Source of the DNA: Winslowiella toletana
Lineage (GTDB): Bacteria > Pseudomonadota > Gammaproteobacteria > Enterobacterales > Enterobacteriaceae
NCBI RefSeq assembly: GCF_032164335.1
Contig: NZ_CP134152.1
Coordinates: 2,976,001-3,040,000 of the forward strand
Direction of reading: 5' to 3'
DNA: 64,000 nt
A program made the translations under genes and the position numbers. Below are positions 33,873-43,967 of the stretch, piece by piece; position 1 is the stretch's first letter; each line of letters begins with the position of its first letter. Below the pieces are notes generated by a model that ran no database searches, was not told the origin of the DNA, and worked only from the letters and a program-made list of their open reading frames with translations.

Positions 33873-35572
33873 CTCTGCCAGCATACGCGGTTACGGCCGC
33901 TCTGCTTTGCCTGATACAGTCTGCTGTCGGCCAACGATTGCAGGCTGTCAGTCTGGTAATCGCCCTGCTCCTCGCTACTGGCAACACCAAATGACGCGGT
34001 CAGGATCACCGTTTGATCGATGCTGATCATCAGCTCTTTTTGTGCCAGCTGATGACGGATACGCTCGGCAACTGCCACCGCCTCCTCCAGCTGAGTTTCC
34101 GGCAACAACAGGCAAAACTCTTCTCCGCCGACCCGTCCGGCAATATCCATCCGGCGTAACGACTGCGTGATAATTCCGGCTACGTGTGACAACGCTGAAT
34201 CACCGGCCTGATGCCCATAATTATCGTTAACTGACTTAAAGAAATCGATATCCAGCTGAATCAGTGACAGCGGTCGGTGACTGCGCTGGCACTGTGCCGC
34301 ACAGCGCTCACTCAGATCAAAAAACGCCGCGCGATTGTATAATCGAGTCAGACCATCGTAATTCGCACGCCACTCCAGTTTATTTTGCAATCTCATCATT
34401 TTAGAAATAAGGCGGATAATAGCGTAATACGATCCCAGTAAAATTAAGCTGAACAGCAACCACATCAATATCAACACCAGCACTATTCGCCCCTGGTCGC
34501 CTTTCAGCCCCTCAGCCAATGTCTGAATATTAACAATAACACCGTCAAAACCGCGCAGTTTATCCCATGTCAGGTAGCGCGTACCAAACCGTAACTCTCC
34601 TCTGACGCCCTGTTGCAGTGCATTCTTCAACTGCTGCTTCTCACTGGTGCTCAGCGCGTGCCCTTCAATGGCAGGAGGCGAATCGGAACTTGCCAGCACG
34701 TTTTGCTGACGATCCAGTAGCAGCACCACACCCTGATGTTTTTGCTGTATCGCCCGTTGCAAATGCCGGTGAATACTTTCGCGCGAAAAGTCCATCGCCA
34801 ACACGCCGAACCATTAATCACCGCTATCCACCGGTACACTGACGGTGATGATTGCGCTTTCTTCTGACAATCCGTTATACACCGGCGTCCAGTACCGATG
34901 ACGCAAAGGGTTCTTATCCGGCTGCATGGCAGTAAAGTAGTCGCGTTGAATCATCACGCGATAACTGTTCAGCGTGTCATTATCGTTAAGCGGAGGTGTG
35001 GAGCTAAGGTAAAATCCTCCGCGCGAGATATACCAGAGGCGGGAGTGAAAATCGCGATCGGGATCGCTGAACTGCAGGATAAAGCTTAACTCAAGCACCG
35101 CGCTCAGTTCGTCACTTAAGCGCTGTGGGTCATCACGGTTAAGCAGCGGATAATCTTTCATCCAGCTGTCGGATACGCCGTTGAGCGGCATACTGCGCTG
35201 AGTGTTCAGATTCACTTACCAGACAGGATCATCACGCAGTTGATTAAACAGTTGCGCCGCCTGGCGATTATTATCTGAGTCTATAGGGCTGGTCAGGGCA
35301 TGACTCAGCATTGAGCGATAAACGCCCAGCGTATCAAGGCTGAACTGAAACTGGCGATCCAGCGTCACGGCTACCGTCGTTAAACGGATTTGCTGATTCA
35401 CTTCATAGCTGTTCTTTAACTCCAGCGCTTCACGCCAGGTAAGAAAAGTCGAACACAGAAATACCGCGACAAAACAGAGGTGCACGATATGTCGCGGATT
35501 TGTTCCGGAGCCGATACGGCGAAAAAACGCATTAGTTTTCAACCAACACAGCCTCCGAGTTGCAACTATCAT
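33869..35572 (-). pseudogene. dgcQ: DgcQ (YedQ)-like diguanylate cyclase interrupted by two in-frame TAA codons
   Basis: One continuous frame of 568 codons aligns by eye with E. coli DgcQ (564 aa) from the first span (CFVAVFLCSTFLTWRE) to the GGDEF domain, but is broken by TAA at 35216-35218 and at 34814-34816. Flanking residues are conserved on both sides: DPVW-stop-VNLN (E. coli has Gln) and VPVDSGD-stop-WFGVLAMD (E. coli has Tyr). There is no frameshift. The C-terminal part still has the active-site RVGGEEF and a second span, so a fragment starting near 34804 could be translated. The intact protein would make c-di-GMP and control cellulose and motility. It may be a recent pseudogene, or the stops may be read through or be sequencing errors. 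It converges on the glycosyltransferase, with overlapping stops. Confidence 0.85.
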
Positions 35573-35810
35573 TCAGTGTAGACGTGGTTAAAACAAGCTG
35601 CCCGGCTGTAATTATTCGGGTGTCACATGCAGAAAGCTCGCCAGCACCTGAATTTTCCGTGCCGGGGAATGGTCTCACCGTTCAGCTATTTGCCTGATGC
35701 ACGTGGCGTAACGCCCAGCGCCCTCGCGAGGATGACGCCCACAATAAGTTTACCCGGTTCAAGAAAATGCCAAAAGTACTTTACGTACAGATTTGAAAGA
35801 GTGGCAGGCA
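35573..35810. other. Intergenic region between dgcQ and yodC
   Basis: It should contain the dgcQ promoter. A 78-codon plus-strand frame at 35627 has no coding character. Nothing else is recognised. Confidence 0.4.
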
Positions 35811-35848
35811 AAGAAAAGCCGCCGGCGATAATAATATCGTCAGGCGGC
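35811..35848 (-). terminator. yodC terminator
   Basis: On the minus strand, GCCGCC...GGCGGC arms with an inner CGATA/TATCG pairing (35818-35848) are followed by a T-rich tail. It lies just after the yodC stop. Confidence 0.75.
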
Positions 35849-35859
35849 CTCAGGGATAA

Positions 35860-36039
35860 TTAACTGGCAAGTTGACGCTCTGATGCAAGGGAATACAGTT
35901 CATCTTCTTTAAAAGCCTCACGCCTGACGCTGTAACCATCGTGCCAACGACACTCAACCATGCCGCTGGCGTAACCGGTAACAATCATCCTTGGCCCGCC
36001 ATTTTTATGCTGTACTTCATCACTGACAATAAACAACAT
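35860..36039 (-). CDS. yodC: YodC family protein
   Basis: A 59-aa protein. The pattern VSDEVQHKNGGPRMIVTGYA, then GMVECRWHDGYSVRREAF matches E. coli YodC and the wider small DUF2158-like family with an SH3-like beta fold. Its function is unknown. I chose the ATG at 36039 because the upstream frame extension lacks family residues and GGAGGCGCACG precedes this start. Gene order yedQ-yodC-yedI is as in E. coli. Confidence 0.93.
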   Translation of the reverse strand: MLFIVSDEVQHKNGGPRMIVTGYASGMVECRWHDGYSVRREAFKEDELYSLASERQLAS

Positions 36040-36218
36040 CGTGCGCCTCCGTTTCAGGGTGAAAAACACCTTAACAGGTATAGCAGGTGCGAATCATTCT
36101 CGCCTGCTACTTGCGACTAAAAAAATCGGCTGATCGATAAAGTCAGGCAGGAAATAGCGTAAATGCAGGGATTTAGCCTCATAAACATTTTTATGATAAC
36201 GATTGCTGAAAAATTAAA

Positions 36219-36248
36219 AAAAACGGACAACCTGAGTTGTCCGTTTTT
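36219..36248 (-). terminator. Strong terminator
   Basis: A perfect 13-bp stem (AAAAACGGACAAC, CTGA loop, GTTGTCCGTTTTT) lies just after the 43-aa gene, and its symmetry allows bidirectional action. Confidence 0.85.
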
Positions 36249-36271
36249 ACATCAATCTTCATCGCCTGGAA

Positions 36272-36403
36272 TCAGATTTTGCAGCCTTCGCAATCGGCTT
36301 CATCGCCCAGATCGGCTGGCACTTCGTTGGCTTTCTTTTCGGCATTGGCTTCAGCTTGTTCCAGCTGGGCATCAATATCAAATTCGAAAATATCGTCGTT
36401 CAT
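36272..36403 (-). CDS. Small acidic protein with C-terminal CEGC motif, 43 aa
   Basis: A 43-aa protein, MNDDIFEFDIDAQLEQAEAN..., ending DEADCEGCKI. It has CTGGAGTTAAC as ribosome-binding site and a strong terminator just downstream, so it appears to be a complete transcription unit between yodC and yedI. The CxxC at the C-terminus could bind metal or be redox active. I do not recognise a family, and E. coli lacks a gene at this place as far as I know. Confidence 0.65.
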   Translation of the reverse strand: MNDDIFEFDIDAQLEQAEANAEKKANEVPADLGDEADCEGCKI

Positions 36404-36448
36404 GTTAACTCCAGGGATTGTCTTACAGGTTATCTGCTGCCTTTATAC

Positions 36449-37354
36449 TTATTTACCGCGTATCTTCGCAATCATATTTACGACAAACAGCACAATCGAA
36501 CCAACGATAAAGCCGATCACCAGATTGGCACCGTTACTGATTAACGCAGTCACCAGACCATTGAATCCACTGCTCCAGTGGTCGATGGTATGATGCAGCC
36601 ACGGCAAACCGTGAACGATAATCCCGCCGCCGACCAGAAACATTGCCAGCGTGCCGACCACCGTCAGGATCTTCATCAGCCAGGGTGCAGCGGCCAGCAA
36701 CCCAGCGCCAATCCCCTGGGCAATGGCGGAACTTTTCTGCTTCAGCCATAAACCTAAATCGTCCAGCTTGACGATACCGGCGACAATTCCGTACACCCCA
36801 ACGGTCACCAGAATGGCGATGCCGGAAAGAATCAGCACCTGATTCAGCAGCGGCGCGTCAGAAACGATGCCGAGCGTGATCGCCACAATTTCTGCCGACA
36901 GAATAAAATCGGTACGAACAGCCCCTTTGATCTTCTTCTTTTCGAACTCAGCCGGATTCTGCTCGGCGGCTTTCAGCAGGCGCTGTTCACGAGCTTCAGG
37001 CGTCGAGTGCGATTTATCACTCTGCAGGCTGTGCATGACTTTTTCCACGCCTTCAAAGCAGAGATAAGCACCGCCAATCATCAACAGCGGCGTAATGGCC
37101 CAGGGCGCAAAATAACTGATTAACAGCGCCAGCGGCACCAGTATCAGCTTATTGAGGAATGAACCTTTGGCAACGCCCCACACCACCGGAATTTCCCGAT
37201 TGGCTTTAACTCCGCTTACCTGCTGAGCATTTAGCGATAAATCGTCACCCAGTACACCTGCGGTTTTCTTCGCCGCCAGCTTGCCCATCACCGAAATATC
37301 ATCAAGTAAGGTGGCAATATCATCCAATAACGTCAGTAAGCTACTTCCAGCCAA
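36449..37354 (-). CDS. yedI: YedI inner-membrane protein (DUF808)
   Basis: A 301-aa membrane protein. The N-terminal [20 protein letters not shown] and [20 protein letters not shown] are signatures of the DUF808/YedI family, followed by several hydrophobic segments (about residues 67-100, 150-195, 215-300). The biochemical role is unknown. Length and gene order equal E. coli yedI. Confidence 0.94.
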   Translation of the reverse strand: MAGSSLLTLLDDIATLLDDISVMGKLAAKKTAGVLGDDLSLNAQQVSGVKANREIPVVWGVAKGSFLNKLILVPLALLISYFAPWAITPLLMIGGAYLCFEGVEKVMHSLQSDKSHSTPEAREQRLLKAAEQNPAEFEKKKIKGAVRTDFILSAEIVAITLGIVSDAPLLNQVLILSGIAILVTVGVYGIVAGIVKLDDLGLWLKQKSSAIAQGIGAGLLAAAPWLMKILTVVGTLAMFLVGGGIIVHGLPWLHHTIDHWSSGFNGLVTALISNGANLVIGFIVGSIVLFVVNMIAKIRGK

Positions 37355-37369
37355 AGTGGTTTTCCTTTA

Positions 37370-37642
37370 TCAATGTTCATGATGCTGGCAGCAGGGACAG
37401 ACTTCAATTTCCGCCACTGCCATATCTGCTATTCCGTCACAGTCCCATTCAACCCGCACCGGCTGGCCTTGCGCCTGGTCATGATGCAGATATTTACTGA
37501 CCGGACTCTCCGTCATACCGGAGATCTCCTCGGTAGCTATAAGCCTGTCGCCAACATAAATGCGTGCCGTCGCCTGGGTATTAACCATACGTTGCTCGCG
37601 CAGTTTATACAGGCGTCTTACCGTCAGCTTGATGCTGGCCAT
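37370..37642 (-). CDS. Hypothetical protein with C-terminal CPCC-HH tail
   Basis: A 90-aa protein beginning MASIKLTVRRLYKLREQRMV and ending VCPCCQHHEH. It looks beta-rich, and the terminal cysteine/histidine cluster could hold a metal. The frame has a plausible start (GGTGAACGT upstream) and lies 15 bp from the yedI start on the same strand, so it may share a transcript. I do not recognise a family. Confidence 0.65.
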   Translation of the reverse strand: MASIKLTVRRLYKLREQRMVNTQATARIYVGDRLIATEEISGMTESPVSKYLHHDQAQGQPVRVEWDCDGIADMAVAEIEVCPCCQHHEH

Positions 37643-37777
37643 ACGTTCACCCTGTGCGTGTTATCTATGGAAGCGGTCGATCTAAACAATTATGGGTCAC
37701 AATGGCAATATTTGTGACGATTAATAGATGATTTAGCGGTAGTGTAAGCGCCTGAAAAATTTGCCTGAGCCAGTACT

Positions 37778-38686
37778 ATGCCACGCCATGCCGCCCCTGC
37801 CGTACTGTTAGTCGCTTCATTATTCACTCTGTATATCATCTGGGGATCAACCTACCTGGTGATTCGCCTCGGCGTCGAAAGCTGGCCGCCAATGATGATG
37901 GCAGGCTTACGATTTCTGATTGCCGGTATCATCCTGTTCAGCTTCTTAAAACTGCGTGGACATCCGATGCCGGGCCGCCGGGCGATGATTAATGCGGCAA
38001 TTGTCGGCGTGCTGTTATTATCGATCGGCAACGGACTGGTCACGATTGCCGAGCATCAGCATGTTCCGTCGGGGCTGGCAGCGGTAATGGTCGCCACCGT
38101 TCCGCTGTTTGCGCTGTGCTTCAGCCAGCTATTTGGCATCGCCACGCGCTGGATTGAGTGGCTGGGCATCGCCGTCGGCCTGAGCGGTATCGTGTTACTC
38201 AATAGCGGTGGCCATTTAAGCGGCAATCCCTGGGGTGCGATGATGATCCTGCTGGCCGCCGTCAGCTGGGCGTTTGGCTCGGTATGGGGTTCGCGGATTG
38301 AGCTACCGAAAGGCGCGATGGCGGCAGCCATTGAGATGCTGGCAGCGGGTAGCGTACTGCTGGTGGTGAGCGTTATCAGCGGTGAAAAACTGCAGGCGAT
38401 GCCCGATATACAGGGTATGTTAGCCCTCGGCTTCCTGATCGTTTTCGGCTCAATTATTGCGATTAATGCTTATATGTATTTGATCCGCAACGTCAGCCCG
38501 GCGGTGGCTACCAGTTATGCCTATGTTAATCCGGTGGTGGCAGTACTGCTCGGCACCAGCTTTGCGGATGAAACGCTGTCGACGCGGGAATGGCTGGCGC
38601 TGGCGATTATCATCTTTGCGGTGGTACTGGTGACGCTGGGTAAATATCTGTTTCCGGCAAAGCCGCGAATTAAGCCGCTGGCATAA
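37778..38686 (+). CDS. yedA: YedA, EamA/DMT-family transporter
   Basis: A 302-aa protein with ten predicted spans and two EamA repeats. YIIWGSTYLVIRLGVESWPP and NVSPAVATSYAYVNPVVAVL are characteristic of YedA-like drug/metabolite exporters. The substrate is unknown. It is divergent from the 90-aa gene and convergent with vsr. The ATG at 37778 yields the usual family length (about 306 aa). Confidence 0.95.
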   Translation: MPRHAAPAVLLVASLFTLYIIWGSTYLVIRLGVESWPPMMMAGLRFLIAGIILFSFLKLRGHPMPGRRAMINAAIVGVLLLSIGNGLVTIAEHQHVPSGLAAVMVATVPLFALCFSQLFGIATRWIEWLGIAVGLSGIVLLNSGGHLSGNPWGAMMILLAAVSWAFGSVWGSRIELPKGAMAAAIEMLAAGSVLLVVSVISGEKLQAMPDIQGMLALGFLIVFGSIIAINAYMYLIRNVSPAVATSYAYVNPVVAVLLGTSFADETLSTREWLALAIIIFAVVLVTLGKYLFPAKPRIKPLA

Positions 38687-38691
38687 GTCGC

Positions 38692-39159
38692 TCAGAAACG
38701 GTGAATGCCCTGATGATCTATCCCGGCATTACCGTTTCCGGCAATTATCCACTCCTCAAGACGTGAATGGATGGCCTCATCTTTCAGCCGGAGCTTGCCA
38801 CGCAGCGCGCATTCCCAGACGACCAGCACCTTCCAACCTTCGGCGGTCAGCGTAGCGATATCTCGCCGGTCGCGCTCGACATTCCGGCCGATTTTTTCCA
38901 GCCAGAATTCACTGCGCGTTGCCGGCACCCTGAACAGATAACAGTGATGGTGATGCCAGAAACAGCCGTGAACAAAAATAATCGTTCGCTGCTCCGCCAG
39001 CACAAAATCTGGCTTACCAGCCAGCGTTTTGTCCTGAACCTGATAGCTGAATCCCAGTTCTTCCAGCAGGTGCGCCAGCCGCTTCTCAATCGCGGTATTT
39101 TCCGTGCGAATAGCGCGCATATTTTTGCTGCGGACTGCCGCAGAATGGACGTCGGCCAT
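38692..39159 (-). CDS. vsr: Very short patch repair endonuclease Vsr
   Basis: A 155-aa T:G mismatch endonuclease that repairs deaminated 5-methylcytosine in Dcm sites. The start MADVHSAAVRSKNMRAIRTE, the catalytic KPDFVLAEQRT and the zinc/active-site GCFWHHHHC are all present. The ATG at 39159 gives the E. coli length (156 aa). It lies downstream of dcm on the same strand with a 43-bp gap; in E. coli the two genes overlap. Confidence 0.96.
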   Translation of the reverse strand: MADVHSAAVRSKNMRAIRTENTAIEKRLAHLLEELGFSYQVQDKTLAGKPDFVLAEQRTIIFVHGCFWHHHHCYLFRVPATRSEFWLEKIGRNVERDRRDIATLTAEGWKVLVVWECALRGKLRLKDEAIHSRLEEWIIAGNGNAGIDHQGIHRF

Positions 39160-39202
39160 CTTCTCTCCCTGGATGCTGCTGCACGCTGGCAAACGCAACC
39201 CG

Positions 39203-40615
39203 TCAGACTTTATTTGTCGCTTCGATAATCCACGGCCGCAACAACTGCGCGACGGCGGCAAATGCCGGCACAATCACCGAGTTGCCGAACTGGCGATAAG
39301 CCTGAGTATCCGAAACCGGCAGCCTGAATACCCTACCGCCGACGCTTTCAAAGCCCATTAAACGGGCGCATTCACGCGGTGTCAGGCGTCGCGGACGACG
39401 CTGCTGATTTTCCGCATCGTCAAAATCTGCCTCACCCAGCTGGCGATCCCAACCGCGATCGATCAGAATTTCCGAGCCATCCTTGTAGTAACGTGCAGAT
39501 AACGTTCGCACTACGCCATTATTACGCGCCGGGTCGACCAGCCCATAGCCGAAGCCGTTACCTTTGGCCTGATGCTTTTTGGCATACTGGTAAAGGTATT
39601 TCCACAGAGTTGGCGTCAGAATATATTTAGCATCGACCGTCGGCTCAAGCAATTCACCGATGGTTTTGCGCTGCTGTGGATAAAACTGGCTGAGATTGCT
39701 CAGGCTGAAACCTGCGGACAACTGTAAGTCACGGCGGAACCCCACCAGCACGATGCGCTCCCGATGCTGTGGCAGAAAGTGTTTGCCATCGACAATTTTT
39801 GGATCGTCCTTACCGCTGACGGCCGCATCCGCCACTTCATAGCCCAGCTCATCGAGGGTCTCCATGATAATGCGGAAGGTTTTGCCCTTGTCATGACTCT
39901 TCAGGTTCTTCACGTTTTCCAGCACAAAGATAGCCGGTTTTTTGGCGGTGATAATCCGCGCCACATCAAAAAATAGCGTTCCCTGCGCTTCACACTCAAA
40001 ACCATGAGCGCGGCCCAGCGCATTTTTCTTCGATACTCCCGCCAGCGAAAACGGCTGACAGGGAAAGCCGGCCAGCAGCACATGATGATCGGGAATCTCC
40101 TGGTCGATATGCTGATACGCTTGCTGCTCACTGACATCGGCTCTGCCACTGAGCGTAATATCACGAATGTCCTGATTAAAACGGTGCATCTGCTCGTCGC
40201 AGTACCAGTTGGCTTTGTAAGTGCGCACCGCGTGTTTATTCCACTCGCTGGTAAATACGCACTGGCCGCCAATGGCTTCGAAGCCGCTGCGAATACCCCC
40301 AATTCCGGCAAAAAGATCGATAAACTTAAACGCGTAATCAGGATGATGCGCAGGCGGTTCCGGCAGCATTTTTTCCAGCAGGCTGACTTCCGCTTCGGTC
40401 AGCGGTTTAGCGACACTTTTGCCATTCAGCCAGCGGTTAAGCGATTCGCGCGTCCACTCATGCTGACTGACCTTTCGCAGCAGGCTGGCGAGGGTTTTCT
40501 GGTCATAAATCTCCAGCAATCGCTGTAACAGCTGGCGATCCTGCTCACTCTTTTGCTGCTGCTGCTGGCGTGCCTGTTCTGCCAGCTGCGCCGCAACGGT
40601 ATCAAATTCACTCAT
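39203..40615 (-). CDS. dcm: DNA cytosine methyltransferase Dcm
   Basis: A 470-aa C5-cytosine methyltransferase. The SAM-binding [18 protein letters not shown], the catalytic Cys in [24 protein letters not shown] and [16 protein letters not shown] are the standard motifs I, IV, VI and VIII. The N-terminal extension (about 85 residues) and length match E. coli Dcm (472 aa), which methylates CCWGG. With vsr downstream it forms a methylation/repair pair. Confidence 0.96.
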   Translation of the reverse strand: MSEFDTVAAQLAEQARQQQQQKSEQDRQLLQRLLEIYDQKTLASLLRKVSQHEWTRESLNRWLNGKSVAKPLTEAEVSLLEKMLPEPPAHHPDYAFKFIDLFAGIGGIRSGFEAIGGQCVFTSEWNKHAVRTYKANWYCDEQMHRFNQDIRDITLSGRADVSEQQAYQHIDQEIPDHHVLLAGFPCQPFSLAGVSKKNALGRAHGFECEAQGTLFFDVARIITAKKPAIFVLENVKNLKSHDKGKTFRIIMETLDELGYEVADAAVSGKDDPKIVDGKHFLPQHRERIVLVGFRRDLQLSAGFSLSNLSQFYPQQRKTIGELLEPTVDAKYILTPTLWKYLYQYAKKHQAKGNGFGYGLVDPARNNGVVRTLSARYYKDGSEILIDRGWDRQLGEADFDDAENQQRRPRRLTPRECARLMGFESVGGRVFRLPVSDTQAYRQFGNSVIVPAFAAVAQLLRPWIIEATNKV

Positions 40616-40800
40616 AGGGCTGCTTAATTTGGGATAGTCTGGTGTCAGTCTATCACTTCGTTGACCCAGCGTAAGACAGAAATGGCGCTTATCTCACTTT
40701 TTCAGCAGCTTAACTGGCCCGATTAATCCCCGCCGCAGGGGTGACATCCGCTTGCCAGGCTCCTAAACTTGCTCTGTTTTTTATAATGGAGCCGATCAAG

Positions 40801-41454
40801 ATGAGCGAACTGCAACGCACCCCGCTAACCTTACCCAATGGTGCGGATAAACTGCTGCTGCACTCCTGCTGCGCCCCCTGCTCGGGTGAAGTGATGGAGG
40901 CGATCCAGGCTTCCGGGATTGATTACACGATATTTTTCTACAACCCGAATATTCATCCGCAGAAAGAATATCTGCTGCGCAAAGAGGAAAACATCCGTTT
41001 TGCTGAGCAGCACGGCGTACCCTTTGTTGATGCGGATTACGACACCGATAACTGGTTTGAACGCGCCAAAGGTATGGAGTGGGAGCCGGAACGCGGGGTA
41101 CGCTGCACTATGTGCTTTGATATGCGCTTTGAGCGTACGGCGCTGTATGCCTGGGAAAATGGCTTTTCAGTGATCTCCAGTTCGCTGGGCATTTCGCGCT
41201 GGAAAAACATGCAACAGATTAATGACTGCGGAGATCGCGCAGCGGCTGCGTATCCCGATATGGTTTACTGGGATTACAACTGGCGCAAGCAGGGTGGATC
41301 CTCACGTATGATTGAGATCAGCAAGCGCGAACGCTTTTATCAGCAGGAGTATTGCGGCTGCGTCTATTCTTTACGTGACAGCAACCTGCATCGTAAATCG
41401 CAGGGTCGACCGCTAATCAAGCTCGGCGTGCTCTACTATGGTGACGATGAGTAA
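40801..41454 (+). CDS. queH: Epoxyqueuosine reductase QueH
   Basis: A 217-aa DUF208 protein. [34 protein letters not shown] and the C-terminal EYCGCVYS carry the cysteine pairs for the iron-sulfur cluster and the reaction. QueH is the non-cobalamin enzyme for the last step of queuosine tRNA modification. The ATG at 40801 follows GGAGCC; an in-frame ATG at 40786 is an alternative. A palindrome at 41499-41522 separates it from the converging RHH gene. Confidence 0.92.
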   Translation: MSELQRTPLTLPNGADKLLLHSCCAPCSGEVMEAIQASGIDYTIFFYNPNIHPQKEYLLRKEENIRFAEQHGVPFVDADYDTDNWFERAKGMEWEPERGVRCTMCFDMRFERTALYAWENGFSVISSSLGISRWKNMQQINDCGDRAAAAYPDMVYWDYNWRKQGGSSRMIEISKRERFYQQEYCGCVYSLRDSNLHRKSQGRPLIKLGVLYYGDDE

Positions 41455-41535
41455 CTGACAATGCTGGTTAAGGGGATTGTATCCTGCATGACACCAGTAC
41501 GGGAGCCGGGAACGGCTCCCGTGTAAGACGGGAAC

Positions 41536-41799
41536 TTATTTTTTCTTTTTCTGTTTTTTCAACAACGCACGAATTTGCTTTAATTCGCTGCTGGTTAACT
41601 GCACTGACGTTTCATCATCTTCGCCATGCTCTTCGATGTGCTGGCTGTCAATGGCGGGTGGTTGAGAGCCAGACAGGCTGGACTGCAAACGCTGACTAAC
41701 CTCCTCGCTTAATGTGGTTTGATTTTCCAGAGCAAGGCTTTTCAAGGTCTCTTTTAACGCGGGATCGATCTTAATCGTCAAATTCACGGTGCCGGTCAT
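41536..41799 (-). CDS. Ribbon-helix-helix type small protein
   Basis: An 87-aa protein. The N-terminal VNLTIKIDPALKETLKSLAL and TLSEEVSQRL follow the ribbon-helix-helix pattern of Arc/MetJ-type DNA-binding proteins; the C-terminus is a charged helix ending in a lysine tract. It is probably a small transcriptional regulator or antitoxin-like protein. No toxin gene lies beside it. The gene is between queH and yedJ. Confidence 0.7.
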   Translation of the reverse strand: MTGTVNLTIKIDPALKETLKSLALENQTTLSEEVSQRLQSSLSGSQPPAIDSQHIEEHGEDDETSVQLTSSELKQIRALLKKQKKKK

Positions 41800-41872
41800 A
41801 CCTGATTCTCCTGGTTATAGTCTCACCCACGTTAGCCCATGTTAAATATTTTGGATAGATGTTCACAAAAAT

Positions 41873-42577
41873 TTAATATTCGCTTTCGCGGGGGGTGAAA
41901 TCACGCAGTACTGACTCATCCATCCCTGAGAGATCGCCCTGGATTTCAGCGCATAATTTGGCCACAAAGGTCACCAAAAATGCGACATTATGCTTAGCCA
42001 GTCTTTTGCCTTCCACGGTTTGCATCGTCTCCGGCAGCGTAAACAGCTTTTTCTGAAAGTGGTCCAGCGTCCAGTGGCTGTCATCCAGCTCACGGTCTTT
42101 GCCTAACGGATCCTGACTGTCAAATAGCGGACGCCCCAGCGCGCCTGAGGTGTAAAACACCCGCGCCAGACCGATTGCGCCAAGCGACTCAAGACGGTCA
42201 GCATCCTGAACAATTTTGGCTTCCAGGCTGTTCGGCGCGATACCGGCACTAAAGCTGTGTGCCTGCACCGCATGGGCGATTTCGTCATGTAGCGCCGTGG
42301 GGAAATCAGCAAATGCCTCCAACAGAATTCGACGTGTTTCCACTGCCGCTTTACTGGATGCCAGATGCCGTTCAGGGTGATTTTTCGGCAGGTTAACCAC
42401 GTCATGGAAATAGCTGGCGGTTAACACCACCAGCGGATTGGCTCCGGTGCCCTGCATAATCTGTTGTGCGGTTGTCCATACCCGACGCAGATGTGCCACG
42501 TCGTGGGCTTTATCATCCTGCGCCCAGTTCTGATTGAACCAGTTTTCAAATCGTGACTGCCAAGTTTCAAGCGACAT
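41873..42577 (-). CDS. yedJ: YedJ, HD-domain phosphohydrolase
   Basis: A 234-aa HD-superfamily protein. The metal site is visible as DVAHLRRVW, SYFHDVVNLPK and QDADRLESLGAIGLAR. E. coli YedJ is the same length and lies next to dcm. The substrate is unknown; HD proteins of this type hydrolyse nucleotides or other phosphate esters. It is transcribed alone on the minus strand. Confidence 0.94.
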   Translation of the reverse strand: MSLETWQSRFENWFNQNWAQDDKAHDVAHLRRVWTTAQQIMQGTGANPLVVLTASYFHDVVNLPKNHPERHLASSKAAVETRRILLEAFADFPTALHDEIAHAVQAHSFSAGIAPNSLEAKIVQDADRLESLGAIGLARVFYTSGALGRPLFDSQDPLGKDRELDDSHWTLDHFQKKLFTLPETMQTVEGKRLAKHNVAFLVTFVAKLCAEIQGDLSGMDESVLRDFTPRESEY

Positions 42578-42952
42578 AGACTTCTCCCTATAGATGGCTT
42601 GTTTGCGGCACTCTCAACATTTAACACTAAGCTGCATCCCACAGGCTGCTGGCAATACGCGCTTTTTGAATGCTGTCAGCAGGTTTATAAACCACGACTG
42701 ATAACACTTTTATGACATGTAACTCACTCTTGTTGCAACTTATGTAAACCCTTTAGATAAAACGAGATTATTATCAAGTTATAGCAGTTGATTATGCTGA
42801 TGACACCCCGGCATAATCATCCAGAGCGATAAGATATCCCTGTGACTGACATTGCGGCGTGAATCACAGACATTTCTTGCAGTAAGTGATTGAATGTCAG
42901 AGGGTATTGTAAGAGCCGGCGATGCAGGCGGGCAACCACAGTGAGATGCGCA
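42578..42952. other. yedJ-mtfA divergent intergenic region
   Basis: It should hold the promoters of yedJ (minus) and mtfA (plus). No small gene is supportable; AT-rich sequence lies between 42690 and 42800. No operator for Mlc was recognised with confidence. Confidence 0.4.
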
Positions 42953-43750
42953 ATGATTAAATGGCCGTGGAAAGGAAACGCAGAGCAACAACAACTTTCA
43001 TCGCTACCCTGGCAGGAAGCGCTGTCTGTCCCGCTTTTTTCGTCGCTAAACCCGGCCGAGCAGCAGGCGCTGACGACGATGGCTCAACGCTTTCTGCAGC
43101 AAAAACGCCTGGTGCCACTGCAAGATTTTGCGCTTAACGATCTACGCAGCGCGCGCATCGCTTTACTGTTCTGCCTGCCGGTATTGAATCTCGGTCTGGA
43201 ATGGCTGGATGGCTTTCACGAAGTGATGATCTATCCTTCGCCCTTTGTGGTCGACGACGAGTGGCAGGATGATTTCGGCCTGGTTCACAGCGAACGCACG
43301 GTGCAATCGGGTCAGAGCTGGCAACAGGGCCCGGTTGTGCTTAACTGGCTGGATATTCAGGACTCTTTCGATGTTTCCGGCTTTAACCTGATTGTGCATG
43401 AAGTGGCGCATAAACTGGACTCCCGCGGCAGCGGCCATGCCAACGGCGTACCGGCAATTTCCTTACGCAGCGTTGCGGCCTGGGAGAAAGATCTGCATGC
43501 GGCGATGAACGCAATACAGGATGAAATCGATCTGGTCGGTGAAAATGCAACGACTATTGATGCCTACGCGGCCAGTGACCCGGCGGAATGCTTTGCGGTG
43601 CTTTCGGAGTACTTCTTCAGTGCACCTGAATTATTACACCATCGTTTTCCTGCACTTTATCAGCGTTTCAGTCAGTTTTATCTGCAGGACCCGCTTAGCC
43701 GCATCGATAACTGGCAGCAGCAAGATGACAACAGCGAAACTGCTCACTAA
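42953..43750 (+). CDS. mtfA: Mlc titration factor MtfA
   Basis: A 265-aa zinc peptidase that binds the glucose repressor Mlc and thereby relieves repression of ptsG. The zinc site HEVAHKLD (about residues 149-156) and [20 protein letters not shown] are visible, as in anthrax lethal factor-like peptidases. The ATG at 42953 gives the exact E. coli length. tRNA-Asn follows 100 bp downstream, as in E. coli. Confidence 0.95.
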   Translation: MIKWPWKGNAEQQQLSSLPWQEALSVPLFSSLNPAEQQALTTMAQRFLQQKRLVPLQDFALNDLRSARIALLFCLPVLNLGLEWLDGFHEVMIYPSPFVVDDEWQDDFGLVHSERTVQSGQSWQQGPVVLNWLDIQDSFDVSGFNLIVHEVAHKLDSRGSGHANGVPAISLRSVAAWEKDLHAAMNAIQDEIDLVGENATTIDAYAASDPAECFAVLSEYFFSAPELLHHRFPALYQRFSQFYLQDPLSRIDNWQQQDDNSETAH

Positions 43751-43850
43751 GCGGCCGCTTTGCTGTAAACGTAGCCAGTTGAAAGCTAGACTGTTTTTTG
43801 CTGTTGACACACTGTCGGCCAGTCGCTAATATTCGCCCCGTTCCAACAAT

Positions 43851-43926
43851 TCCTCTGTAGTTCAGTCGGTAGAACGGCGGACTGTTAATCCGTATGTCAC
43901 TGGTTCAAGTCCAGTCAGGGGAGCCA
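43851..43926 (+). tRNA. tRNA-Asn (GTT)
   Basis: A 76-nt cloverleaf. The acceptor arms TCCTCTG/CAGGGGA, the D arm with GTTCAGTCGGTAGAAC, the anticodon loop CTGTTAA with anticodon GTT, the T arm GGTTCAAGTCC and an encoded CCA end are all present. It is nearly identical to E. coli tRNA-Asn. Such tRNA genes are frequent integration sites for islands. Confidence 0.98.
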
Positions 43927-43936
43927 TATTTGAGAA

Positions 43937-43967
43937 GCCCGCTCAGGGAAACCTGAGCGGGCTTTTT
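43937..43967 (+). terminator. tRNA-Asn terminator
   Basis: An 11-bp stem GCCCGCTCAGG/CCTGAGCGGGC with a GAAA tetraloop and five T residues lies just downstream of the tRNA. Confidence 0.9.

Noticed and set aside
41536..41799. Toxin-antitoxin module around the ribbon-helix-helix gene
   Set aside because: No small partner gene lies on either side; neighbours are queH and yedJ.
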